A DNA stretch of 64,000 bases from Desulfolithobacter dissulfuricans (GTDB taxonomy: Bacteria; Desulfobacterota; Desulfobulbia; Desulfobulbales; Desulfobulbaceae). Position numbers and translations under genes: made by a program. Position 1 is the first letter of the stretch. Every line of letters starts with the position of its first letter. The DNA lies in contig NZ_AP024233.1 of assembly GCF_025998535.1 (NCBI RefSeq), forward strand, positions 3,310,001-3,374,000, read 5' to 3'. Below, piece after piece: positions 25,965 through 33,932 of the stretch. The notes under the pieces are model-generated. The model was not told the origin of the DNA and did no database searches. It saw only the letters and a program-made list of their open reading frames with translations.

Positions 25965-27639
25965 AAGCCGCTACCTTTAGGCGAAAAAAGTCAAGCCTCT
26001 CCTTTGAAGATACAAAAATGCAATAAAAACTCCTTAAAGTCCAATGCAATCCGTTCACGACTGGCAATCCTACCAAGCTTCGGTCCTGGCCCAATCAGGG
26101 GGCGGGACGGCCATACTTTATCGGCCATGTCGGGAACACCCGGCCCGAGTGACGGATTGTGCACCTGATGATTCCGTAAAGGATCACGAGCGAATTGCGG
26201 TCATCTCCGGACCGGGGTTCACCGGACTTTTTCTTGCTGTTTTTTCTACAACATCTCTGTCATGCTGCTTTGGCCATCGTTTCGTACCTGCTTTGACAGG
26301 TAAAAAATCGTCGCTCATCAAACGCTTCTCCCGAACGATACCAACCAAATATCTTTTTGAGCAGATGCCTGGCCACAATGGTCATGGCCTTGTTTCCGGG
26401 CATTTTGGTTTCATCTTTCTTTTTGTGATAAAATTCCCCATAGAGGCGCCCTTTCTTGACCAGCGGCAGGACTATTGCCTGCAGGACTTTCCTCAGCAGT
26501 TTTCTTCCTTTTTTGCTGATTTTATTCTGGCCCTGGTATGTCCCGCTCTGCCTGGTTTTGAGATTGAGACCGGCATAGCGCATGAGTTTGCGCCAGTTAG
26601 CGAAATCAGAGAGCGGGCCGGTTTCCGCAAGCAGCCTGGCAAGATTTTTTTCAGAGATGACATGCGGTGTTGGTGGCGGAATCAACGGGTCATCCAGGCG
26701 CAGTTTCTCCAGAATCTCAACCATCTGTTCCGTGATTTTCTCTTTTCGTTCCAATACGTTGAAATAGTCGTCCAGTCGGTCGTAGAGATATTGTTCAAGC
26801 ACCTGCACATATCCAGGAGGCAATACGTTCAAAACGGAACTATTGGCATCTTCCCACAAACGTTCCAAGGTGCGGGACATGATCCGCGGTGCTGCCTTTC
26901 GCATCTTCCGGCAAAAAATCTGATAACCATCATCGACTATCCGGTATGGATTGCATCCGTACTGCGCAACCAGGGCAAGACCGGAGTTGCTGTACAGAAA
27001 ATCTTTTTTAAAGGAATAATCGCAGAAAAGCTCAACCAGCAACTTGCTGATCCGACAACGATGGCTGGTAATAGCAACATCGCATTCATCGCAGATTTTG
27101 TGCAGTTTTCTGAGCATCAAATATTTTTCTCCGATCATGCGGAACCTGATGACCTTATTCAGTTTTCCCAGGGTATTGATAACTCGCGGATCCTTTTTGT
27201 CGGTTTTGTTGTTATCATTGGACTCCACTACTCGGAATTTTGCTACGGACTCGGCATTGACATAGTTGGTGAAAAATCCAAGTCTCCTGGCAGTTCTCAT
27301 GAGTTTATTCTGAAACTGTCCGGTCGGTTCGCAGATGATCCGCAACCCCTTTCTGCCATGCTCAAGGGCTATATCACGATAACTGATAAGCCTTTTTTCA
27401 ATAATTGTCGTACGGTTGCTGCAGGTGTAGGAAAATTCAGCCCCGTCGATTTCAAAGAAAAAGCACAGGGTATCTTTGTGAACATCCACCGAAATATCGA
27501 CAATATTATCCATGTTGATTTTCTGAGCAGTTCGCGTAACTTTCATTGTGGCTTCTCCTTTTGTGTTGATAGTATCCGTTGTGATCGAAACACTCACATT
27601 ATACATCAGCTCTTGAAGGAGAAGCCTTTTTGCCTGGCT
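25965..27639 (-). mobile_element. IS110-family (IS1111-like) insertion sequence at an attC site
   Basis: The element encodes one DEDD transposase on the minus strand. It has a short leader (about 95 bp, 27547-27639) and a long 3' non-coding part (about 295 bp, 25965-26259), the layout of the IS1111 group, where the bridge RNA is expected at the 3' end. Subterminal inverted repeats are visible (CCTCTCCTTTGAAG near 25998-26011 versus CTTGAAGGAGAAGC near 27613-27626). Both flanks show GCCTAA (25958 and 27640), the attC R'' core, as known for the IS1111-attC group that targets integron cassette sites. Exact ends are uncertain by several bases. Confidence 0.75.
26260..27546 (-). CDS. IS110-family DEDD transposase
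   Basis: 428 residues from ATG 27546, which has AAGGAG upstream; a longer start at 27657 would run outside the element. The N-terminal RuvC-like DEDD domain starts with ISVDVHKDTLCFFF (first Asp). The C-terminal Transposase_20 region shows the serine-containing motif LNLKTRQSGTYQGQNKISKKG. Such enzymes recombine through a bridge RNA that pairs with both donor and target DNA. Confidence 0.92.
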   Translation of the reverse strand: MKVTRTAQKINMDNIVDISVDVHKDTLCFFFEIDGAEFSYTCSNRTTIIEKRLISYRDIALEHGRKGLRIICEPTGQFQNKLMRTARRLGFFTNYVNAESVAKFRVVESNDNNKTDKKDPRVINTLGKLNKVIRFRMIGEKYLMLRKLHKICDECDVAITSHRCRISKLLVELFCDYSFKKDFLYSNSGLALVAQYGCNPYRIVDDGYQIFCRKMRKAAPRIMSRTLERLWEDANSSVLNVLPPGYVQVLEQYLYDRLDDYFNVLERKEKITEQMVEILEKLRLDDPLIPPPTPHVISEKNLARLLAETGPLSDFANWRKLMRYAGLNLKTRQSGTYQGQNKISKKGRKLLRKVLQAIVLPLVKKGRLYGEFYHKKKDETKMPGNKAMTIVARHLLKKIFGWYRSGEAFDERRFFTCQSRYETMAKAA

Positions 27640-27720
27640 GCCTAATAGTATGTTCAAGCAGGACGCATTTTTCGCTCGCTGCGCTCCCTACAAATGCGCC
27701 TGTTAAGCTGGACGTTCGGC
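27640..27720 (+). other. attC recombination site upstream of the retron cassette
   Basis: GCCTAAT (27640-27646, R''-like with the last C changed to T), 5-nt spacer, L'' GTTCAAGC (27652-27659), a hairpin AGGACGCATTT/AAATGCGCCT with one unpaired A, loop with TCGCTCGCTGCGCTCC, then L' GTTAAGC, 5-nt spacer and R' GTTCGGC (27714-27720). Box order, 5-nt spacers and extrahelical bases are those of classical attC sites such as that of aadA cassettes. The IS110-family element abuts its left edge. Confidence 0.75.
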
Positions 27721-27736
27721 TGATTATGGATGAAGT

Positions 27737-27883
27737 GAGAAACGTGGCTTATAGGCAGATTTATTATTGCGTATCGCAATATAAGAAACCAATGTCAGGG
27801 CGGATTGCCTTCGACACTCCTTGATCATTTATATGCCTGAAATGTTCCATTTCGCATAAGAGTGCCTATAAGCCACAATTCTC
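27737..27883 (+). ncRNA. Retron msr-msd RNA
   Basis: 21-nt outer repeats a1 (27737-27757, ending GTGGCTTATAGGCA) and a2 (27863-27883, beginning TGCCTATAAGCCAC) are complementary at 18-19 of 21 positions, as for the a1/a2 stem of retron RNAs. Inside are a stem TATTGCG/CGCAATA (about 27764-27780, msr side) and a stem GAAATG/CATTTC (about 27837-27851, msd side). It ends 17 bp before the RT start. The branching G and the msd ends cannot be fixed from one sequence. Confidence 0.85.
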
Positions 27884-27900
27884 ATTTTAATTTCGATAAA

Positions 27901-29667
27901 ATGTCTTCACTCGAAAAACTAAAACAAACAAATTCACTCAGTGATCTTGCTAAATTAATAGGATATAAACCGAACTCACTTGCTTATATTATATATAAAA
28001 TACCTAATGAAAAAAAATACATAGAATTTAAAGTTCCTAAAAAAACTGGTGGTGAAAGGATAATCAAATCGCCTACTAGTAGATTAAAAAAATTACAGCG
28101 AAGGGTTGCTGATCTCCTAAATGATTGTCTTGAAGAGATCTTATCGGAAAATAAACATTCACTCTCACATGGTTTCAGGAGGAACCACTCGATTATATCA
28201 AATGCTCAAAAACATGTTAAAAAACGGCATGTTTTTAATGTTGATCTAAAAGATTTTTTTCCTTCAATAAACTTTGGTAGAGTAAGAGGTTTTTTTATCA
28301 AAAACCATCATTTTAAATTAAAACCTAAGATTGCCACAATTTTGGCTCAAATTGCGTGCCACAATAACGAATTACCTCAAGGGAGTCCATGTTCTCCGGT
28401 TATTTCAAATTTGATAGGGCATTTAATAGACATAAGGATGGTGAACCTTGCAAAAAGAGCTAAATGTACATACTCAAGATATGCTGATGATCTCACATTT
28501 TCTACAAATAAGAAAGAGTTTCCAAACATAATAGCGGTTAGAAAAGAAAATGGTTCAAATATATGGATTCCTAGCAGAACCTTAGTAAATGAAATCAAGA
28601 AAATAGGCTTCGAGGTAAACGAATCAAAAACTTCATTACAGTATAAAACTTCTCGTCAGATAACTACAGGCCTCATTGTAAATAAAAAAGTCAACATAAA
28701 AAAAGAATACTACCGAATGGCGAGAGCTATGTGTAATGAATTATTTGCAACTAACGAGTTTTACTTAAAAAGTGATATTGATGGGGAAGAGGCCAAGAAA
28801 GGAACTGTTAATCAATTAATTGGTATTGTAAACTTTATTTATTATGTGAAACGATTGCATGATAAGAGAAAACTGAACGAAAGACATTACAACCCTAGTT
28901 CAATTACAAAGCTATACAGGCGACTGTTATTTTATAAATATTTTTATGCCCTTAAGTGTCCATTGCTTATATGTGAAGGTAAAACGGATATAATCTATCT
29001 TAGATGCGCCCTTAAGCAACTCGCAAAAGATTTTCCAACACTTATAGAAAAAAAAGACGAAAAATATAACTTTAATATTGCTTTTTTGAAGTTTTCTAAA
29101 CAATTGCGAGATGTTTTCGCTATAGCCAAAGGAACATCTGGTCTTTGCCGGATACTTGAAATGTATCCGAAAATAATGAGTAAATTTTATGCACCAGGAA
29201 AAGTATTTCCAGTGATAATAATTATCGATAATGATGATGGAGCAAGCAAAATAAATAGTATTTTGCAGAATAAATATAAAATCAACAATCATTGCAACAG
29301 AGAATTTAATTATATTTGTGATAATTTATATGTTGTGCATATACCTAGTCTAGAAGGACAAAATGTTTCAATTGAAAGTCTATTTAATCCGGAATTGCTA
29401 AAAACTAAAATTGATGGGAAAATATTTAATCCAAAATCATATTTGGATAAAAAGAAAGAATATAGCAAGACAGTTTTTGCAGAAAAGGTTGTTAGAATGA
29501 ACCAAAACGACATCGACTTTACAGGTTTTAAACCACTTTTCAATCGAATCGAGTTAGCTATTCAAAATTACACTCAAATAAACGCCGAACACTTAGAAGG
29601 CCCCTGGTTGTCAAGAGACAAAAATAATTTTGAAGCGAAAATTAATCGCCCTTCAGCCGAAGGCTGA
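27901..29667 (+). CDS. Retron reverse transcriptase fused to a TOPRIM domain (cassette 3)
   Basis: 588 residues from ATG 27901; an in-frame GTG at 27862 lies inside the msd repeat and is rejected. The RT half shows the retron-specific NAxxH motif (NAQKH, 101-105), DLKDFFPSI, QGSPCSP near 160, the active site YADD at 194-197, and TTG in place of the usual VTG. From about 350 a TOPRIM domain follows: EGKTD at 359-363 and IIIIDNDDG around 439-447, the acidic metal-binding residues of TOPRIM nucleases. In retron defence systems such a fused nuclease is the effector, held back by the msDNA until phage infection. The gene is AT-rich and forms its own cassette with the upstream RNA. It ends PSAEG, its last codons overlapping a degenerate R'' box GCCGAAG (29656-29662). 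Confidence 0.92.
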   Translation: MSSLEKLKQTNSLSDLAKLIGYKPNSLAYIIYKIPNEKKYIEFKVPKKTGGERIIKSPTSRLKKLQRRVADLLNDCLEEILSENKHSLSHGFRRNHSIISNAQKHVKKRHVFNVDLKDFFPSINFGRVRGFFIKNHHFKLKPKIATILAQIACHNNELPQGSPCSPVISNLIGHLIDIRMVNLAKRAKCTYSRYADDLTFSTNKKEFPNIIAVRKENGSNIWIPSRTLVNEIKKIGFEVNESKTSLQYKTSRQITTGLIVNKKVNIKKEYYRMARAMCNELFATNEFYLKSDIDGEEAKKGTVNQLIGIVNFIYYVKRLHDKRKLNERHYNPSSITKLYRRLLFYKYFYALKCPLLICEGKTDIIYLRCALKQLAKDFPTLIEKKDEKYNFNIAFLKFSKQLRDVFAIAKGTSGLCRILEMYPKIMSKFYAPGKVFPVIIIIDNDDGASKINSILQNKYKINNHCNREFNYICDNLYVVHIPSLEGQNVSIESLFNPELLKTKIDGKIFNPKSYLDKKKEYSKTVFAEKVVRMNQNDIDFTGFKPLFNRIELAIQNYTQINAEHLEGPWLSRDKNNFEAKINRPSAEG

Positions 29668-30232
29668 CTGATCTTTGAAAACGCCCTGTCTTGGGTTTCA
29701 TATTCGATGACAGCAATTCAGCACCAAACACTCGTCGTATCTTACGATACCACTATCGATGATCAACCCTCCGGCAGCAGGTAAGAACTTGGCTCTACCT
29801 CGGAGCGGACAAGGTGTCCGGCCGAGAATGGGCCCTCAAATTGCTCGTCGGAGGCCGGACACCTTGTCCGCGGACTCACAATAGATCCCGCTGTCGGACA
29901 GCTGCAGAAAATTACCAACTTTCCGCGTCCTAGAAACGATCACGTACCCTCATGCCGTCCCAGTCAAAGAAGCGTGGTCATGCAAAAACTCAGCATGCCG
30001 GAGTTAGTGTCGGGTTCGGGGGAGGAGCAGAACCATATCAAAGAATCAGTATGTAAACGGAGCAGGACGGACGGCCAATCAAAGCAACTGGCTGCCGAGA
30101 TGCGGCATAGCACCGACCAGTGTGATTTCACCACATGATGCGTGTTCATCAATATCCGGTGCAGATACATGCTCGCTGAAAAACAACAACGGTGGCTCCA
30201 GTTAGACGTCCGGTTCATCCGTCCCCTCCAGC
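29668..30232. other. Gene-free junction between cassette array and IS relics
   Basis: 565 bp with no credible gene. It contains the long inverted repeat at 29805-29871 and an isolated GTTAGAC (30201-30207) that resembles an attC box without a visible partner. The composition returns to GC-rich after about 29760. Confidence 0.45.
29805..29871. repeat. Perfect 19-bp inverted repeat
   Basis: GCGGACAAGGTGTCCGGCC at 29805-29823 is the exact reverse complement of 29853-29871, with a 29-nt spacer. As RNA it would make a very stable hairpin on either strand. No T-tract follows, so a simple terminator is unlikely; it could be a structured RNA or a mobile-element end. Confidence 0.75.
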
Positions 30233-30574
30233 TCATGCGGCAAGAAATCTGTTCATATCAAACCCCTGTCTGTTTTTGAGCATAAAGTACACGGCCCTCC
30301 CCAGCTTGTGGGCCAGGATGGACAGGGCCTTGCCCTTGCCGTGCTTACTGGTGACCTTCTGGAGATAGTGCTGTCCCCGCTCGTTACCCTTGAGAAAAAG
30401 CTGCGCTGCCCTGAAAAAGCCCAGCGCAGATGGGCATTGCCGATCTTCCTGCCGGCCGTGCCATACTTTTTGCCATTGGACTCCTTGGCGCACTTGACCA
30501 GGGGGCAGTAGGAGGCGAAATCCTGCACCCTGGGAAAACGGTCGATATCCTCGATCTCATAGAGCAGGTTCAGA
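30233..30574 (-). pseudogene. IS110-family transposase relic, C-terminal part (frameshifted)
   Basis: Minus-strand fragments in two frames: one with YEIEDIDRFPRVQDFASYC and KYGTAGRKIGNAHLRWAFS, then a shift to a frame with KGKALSILAHKLGRAVYFML. These are Transposase_20 motifs. The preceding residues TIPGVGRIIALT are encoded at about 32531-32570, beyond the IS1634-family element that split the gene. Confidence 0.8.
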
Positions 30575-32530
30575 CAGGAGTTTAACCGCTAACCCCCGGA
30601 TCAGCAAAAATACCATTTAATATCAACATGATAGCTACGGCCAACCCGTAGGCCCCTTCCGTTTTACGTTTCCAGCCAATAATTTTTTCGAAAAAACCAT
30701 CTGATAAATATTTTTTCTTGATCACGTAGGCCCCTACTCGTATAATATCCGTATGGCGCATATACATAAGAAAATTAAAAAGGGGCGACCCTACTACTAC
30801 ATCAGGGAAACCGCCAGGGTTAACGGCAAGCCCAGGGTGATCAACCAGGTCTACCTGGGCTCACCCGAGCGGATCATGAAAATGGCCGCGGGCGAGCTGT
30901 CAGGTCCGGATAGAATCCAGATCCAGGAGTTTGGCGCGCTCTGGCTGGCCAACCTGATGGACAGCGAGGTCGATATTGCCGGTATCGTCGATTCCGTTGT
31001 CCCAAGGTCCGCGCGGGAGAAAGGCCCCAGTGTAGGTGAATATTTTTTGTATGGCGTCCTGAACAGGATGGTTGACCCTCGCTCCAAAAGGGCGCTGCCC
31101 GAATGGTATTCATCAACCGCTGTTCAGCATATCCGGCCAGTGGACATAAACGCCCTTACCTCGCAGAGATTTTGGAAGAAATGGGACCGGGTCGATGCGA
31201 ATCAGCTGCGGGAGATCGCCAGCCGATTTTTTCAACGTATTGCGGAGCTGGAACCTGGCACATCTGACTGTTTCCTGTTCGATACGACGAACTACTACAC
31301 GTTCATGGCGAGTGATACTCCTTCCGATCTTGCCCGGCGCGGCAAGAACAAGGAAGGCAGAAACTGGTTGCGCCAGGTTGGCGTTGCCCTGCTGGTGTCC
31401 AGGAAAAGCAAGTTGCCCCTGTACTATCGCGAATACGAGGGAAATCGCCATGACTCAAAACTGTTTCTGCGGGTTATGGAGGAGCTGTTTTCGGTCATGA
31501 ATACGCTCTCCGGGCGGGAGAGCGACATGACCCTGGTTATTGACAAGGGCATGAACAGTGAAGAGAATTTTGCCTTGATTGATGCCAATCCCCATGTGCA
31601 TTTCATCACCACCTATTCCACCTATTATGCCGAAGACCTGATTCACGTTGATCTCAACAAGTTTCAGCCGGTTGATACGGACAAAAACCGGGTGTTGCGT
31701 GAACAAGGTCGCGAGGATGACCAGCTGGTAGCGTGGCGGACAAGCGGTGCGTATTGGGGCCAGGACAGGACAGTGGTGGTCACCTATAATCCCAGGACCG
31801 CCACCAGGCAGCGTTACGGTTTTGAGAAAAAGCTCCTGCGGCTTGGGGAAGAGCTTGCCCTGATGCGGGCCAAGGTCAATGGCGGGGAACGGAACTGGCG
31901 TAACAGAGACCGGGTTTGGCGGCGGTATGTTGAGCTTTGTGCAGGTCTTCATCTGCCGGACAACCTGTACAAGATGGAGCTGTATTTTGACAATGGACGG
32001 TTGCGCATGTCCTGTCGCAAGAATCATTACCGGATAAGCCGTTATATTGACCGGTTCGGCAAGAATATTCTTATCACCGACAACACATCCTGGACAACCG
32101 ACGAGATAGTTCGAGCCAGTCTTGACCGGTACGGCGTGGAAAGTAATTTTCGGCAGAGTAAGGATACTGGCCTGGTCAGCCTGATGCCGTTACGGCACTG
32201 GACCGACAGCAAGATTCGGTGCCATATTTTTACCTGCATTGTTGCGTTGACCTATCTCCGCAGGATTGAGCTGATGGCACGTCGTGCCGGATTAGAGATG
32301 AGCTCAGCAACCATCATGGATACCATGCACAGGCTTCACTCCTGTCTGGTGTGGAACAAGGGGAGGAGAAAACCGGAGCGACTGCTTGAGGAACCGAGCG
32401 TGAAACAGGCAGCCATTCTGAAGGCGTTCGGGTATTACATTGACGGTGGGGTCTTACAAAGGGCCGGAGAGTAACTTTTTGTTTTTACAAGTTTATGCTG
32501 GAGTGTCGGTTTTTATCGGTTAAACTCCTG
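30575..32530 (+). mobile_element. IS1634-family insertion sequence with 5-bp target duplication
   Basis: Terminal inverted repeats CAGGAGTTTAACCG (30575-30588) and CGGTTAAACTCCTG (32517-32530), flanked by direct repeats TCAGA (30570-30574 and 32531-32535). Length 1956 bp. It carries one intact transposase and interrupts an IS110-family transposase relic, so it is a later arrival. Confidence 0.93.
30753..32474 (+). CDS. IS1634-family DDE transposase
   Basis: 573 residues. The N-terminus (MAHIHKKIKKGRPYYYIRET, YLGSPERI) and the DDE core (FLFDTTNYYTF, TLVIDKGMNSEENF, and the late YGVESNFRQSKDTGLVSLMP E block) are those of IS1634/IS4-superfamily enzymes. It is full length with both terminal repeats present, so the element is potentially active. 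Confidence 0.93.
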   Translation: MAHIHKKIKKGRPYYYIRETARVNGKPRVINQVYLGSPERIMKMAAGELSGPDRIQIQEFGALWLANLMDSEVDIAGIVDSVVPRSAREKGPSVGEYFLYGVLNRMVDPRSKRALPEWYSSTAVQHIRPVDINALTSQRFWKKWDRVDANQLREIASRFFQRIAELEPGTSDCFLFDTTNYYTFMASDTPSDLARRGKNKEGRNWLRQVGVALLVSRKSKLPLYYREYEGNRHDSKLFLRVMEELFSVMNTLSGRESDMTLVIDKGMNSEENFALIDANPHVHFITTYSTYYAEDLIHVDLNKFQPVDTDKNRVLREQGREDDQLVAWRTSGAYWGQDRTVVVTYNPRTATRQRYGFEKKLLRLGEELALMRAKVNGGERNWRNRDRVWRRYVELCAGLHLPDNLYKMELYFDNGRLRMSCRKNHYRISRYIDRFGKNILITDNTSWTTDEIVRASLDRYGVESNFRQSKDTGLVSLMPLRHWTDSKIRCHIFTCIVALTYLRRIELMARRAGLEMSSATIMDTMHRLHSCLVWNKGRRKPERLLEEPSVKQAAILKAFGYYIDGGVLQRAGE

Positions 32531-32590
32531 TCAGAGCAATGATGCGACCCACGCCAGGGATGGTCTTGGGGGGTCCTGGACGGGGGTTCT

Positions 32591-33314
32591 GGGGACAGGA
32601 TATATATCTTTACTGCGCCAGGCCAATCTGTTACCTTTTTTGTATGGCAAGAATAGCAAGAGTTGTCTGTCCGGGGATTCCTCATCATATCACCCAGCGG
32701 GGGAATCGACGGCAGCCTGTTTTTTTCTGTGACGATGATTATCTCGCTTATATCGAGTTGATGGGGGAGTGGTGCCGTAAACATGGTGTCGGAATCTGGG
32801 CCTGGTGTCTAATGCCGAACCATGTCCATCTGGTTGCTGTGCCGCAAACGGAAACCGGGCTTGCCCGTGCCATTGGCGAGGCCCATCGCCGCTACACCAG
32901 AAGAATCAATTTCAGGGAGAACTGGCGTGGCCATTTATGGCAGGAACGATTTGCCTCCTTTCCCATGGACGAGCATCATCTGCTTGCATCAATTCGCTAT
33001 GTGGAGATGAATCCGGTGGCGGCTGGGCTGGTGTCTGAACCGGGTCAATACCGCTGGAGCAGCGCCCGTGCTCATCTTGAAGGAACAGACGACCTACTGG
33101 CGTCTCCCTTCCCTTTTCCGGAACTGATCCCTCGTTGGGATGATTTCCTCCACCTGTCCACAGCCGAAGAACTTGAGAAACTGAAACGCCATGAGCATAC
33201 CGGCCGGCCCCTGGGCAGCGACTCTTTCGTGGAGAGCATGGAGAAAACCCTGGGGAGAATTCTGAGACCCCAGAAACCCGGTCCTAAAAAGCGTTAGTTG
33301 GGTATCCTGTCCCC
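32591..33314. repeat. 12-bp inverted repeats flanking the REP-type transposase gene
   Basis: GGGGACAGGATA (32591-32602) and TATCCTGTCCCC (33303-33314) are exact reverse complements on either side of the Y1 transposase gene. A related CCCCGGAACT motif continues at 33311-33320 and recurs near 43180-43205 beside a relic of the same transposase type, so these look like REP elements. Confidence 0.65.
32644..33297 (+). CDS. REP-associated Y1 tyrosine transposase (RAYT)
   Basis: 217 residues from ATG 32644. Motifs: PHHITQRGNRRQPVFF, the HUH pair in CLMPNHVHLVAVP, and the catalytic-tyrosine region IRYVEMNPVAAGLV with YRWSSARAHL. These single-strand nucleases act on REP palindromes; a pair of 12-bp inverted repeats flanks this gene. 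A longer in-frame start at 32539 would begin inside the IS110 relic and is rejected. Confidence 0.93.
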   Translation: MARIARVVCPGIPHHITQRGNRRQPVFFCDDDYLAYIELMGEWCRKHGVGIWAWCLMPNHVHLVAVPQTETGLARAIGEAHRRYTRRINFRENWRGHLWQERFASFPMDEHHLLASIRYVEMNPVAAGLVSEPGQYRWSSARAHLEGTDDLLASPFPFPELIPRWDDFLHLSTAEELEKLKRHEHTGRPLGSDSFVESMEKTLGRILRPQKPGPKKR

Positions 33315-33410
33315 GGAACTCGCGGCCATGCCGACGGTCTCCAGGACTTCCCGGACCCGCTTTTTGCGTTTCGCCGCCGACCAGTTCTGCACCATTGCAG
33401 GGGCTATTCG

Positions 33411-33605
33411 ATGTTTTCAAAAACCGTCAACCACCGGGCTCAGGTTGAAATCCTGGAAGATAAAACCAATATGCCGGGCAGGTATGCCATGCTCGAGGTA
33501 CGGGATACCGGTGAGGACATACCCGGGGAGATCATGGCAAAAATCTTTTATCCCTACCTTACCACCAAAAGGCAAGGACAAGGGTACAGGACTGGGACTG
33601 AATAA
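33411..33605 (+). pseudogene. Histidine kinase ATPase-domain relic
   Basis: A fragment with PGRYAMLEVRDTGEDIPGEI and KIFYPYLTTKRQGQG is the G1/F region of a histidine kinase. The expected GTGLGL box follows in another frame near 33585 (a one-base shift), and nothing of the rest remains. The segment just before it, read leftwards (about 33310-33405), faintly resembles an ABC-transporter ATPase fragment (KKRVREVLETVGM). Confidence 0.6.
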
Positions 33606-33932
33606 GAAGGGTAAGGAACTTCAGAAAAACCAGGACCGGTCCCGGTGTCCTTGAAAGAATGTGGGAGAGGAAGAGATCATTTTCCCCGAGCGTAGGCTCA
33701 ACGAGAACAAGGGCCTGCGGGGATCTCCCGCTGTCTCGTAGTTGATCTGCAGCCGATGGCCCTGGAGCCTGATCTCCTGTTTCATCTCTGCAAGTGGTCA
33801 ATGGGGCGCATCCCCGGAAAGCCTTCTTGCGCTCCTGCCCGGTCAGCCCCACCGAAGCTGACTACCGTGCTCCGCATGGCATGGACACCGGGCCAGGAAA
33901 GTACCAGATTCCGCTCGAGTCGTCGAGAAGCC

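Noticed and set aside
27737-27883. The inverted repeats as a plain transcription terminator
   Set aside because: They are 105 nt apart with two internal hairpins and directly precede a retron-type RT, so msr-msd explains them better.
27862-27900. GTG start giving a 601-residue retron RT
   Set aside because: It lies inside the a2 repeat of the msr-msd RNA; ATG 27901 is better.
30201-30207. GTTAGAC resembling an attC R' box right of the retron
   Set aside because: No complementary GTCTAAC box or paired L boxes were found within a reasonable distance.
29964-30236. 90-codon leftward frame
   Set aside because: No family match and Cys/Ser-rich composition typical of a non-coding frame.
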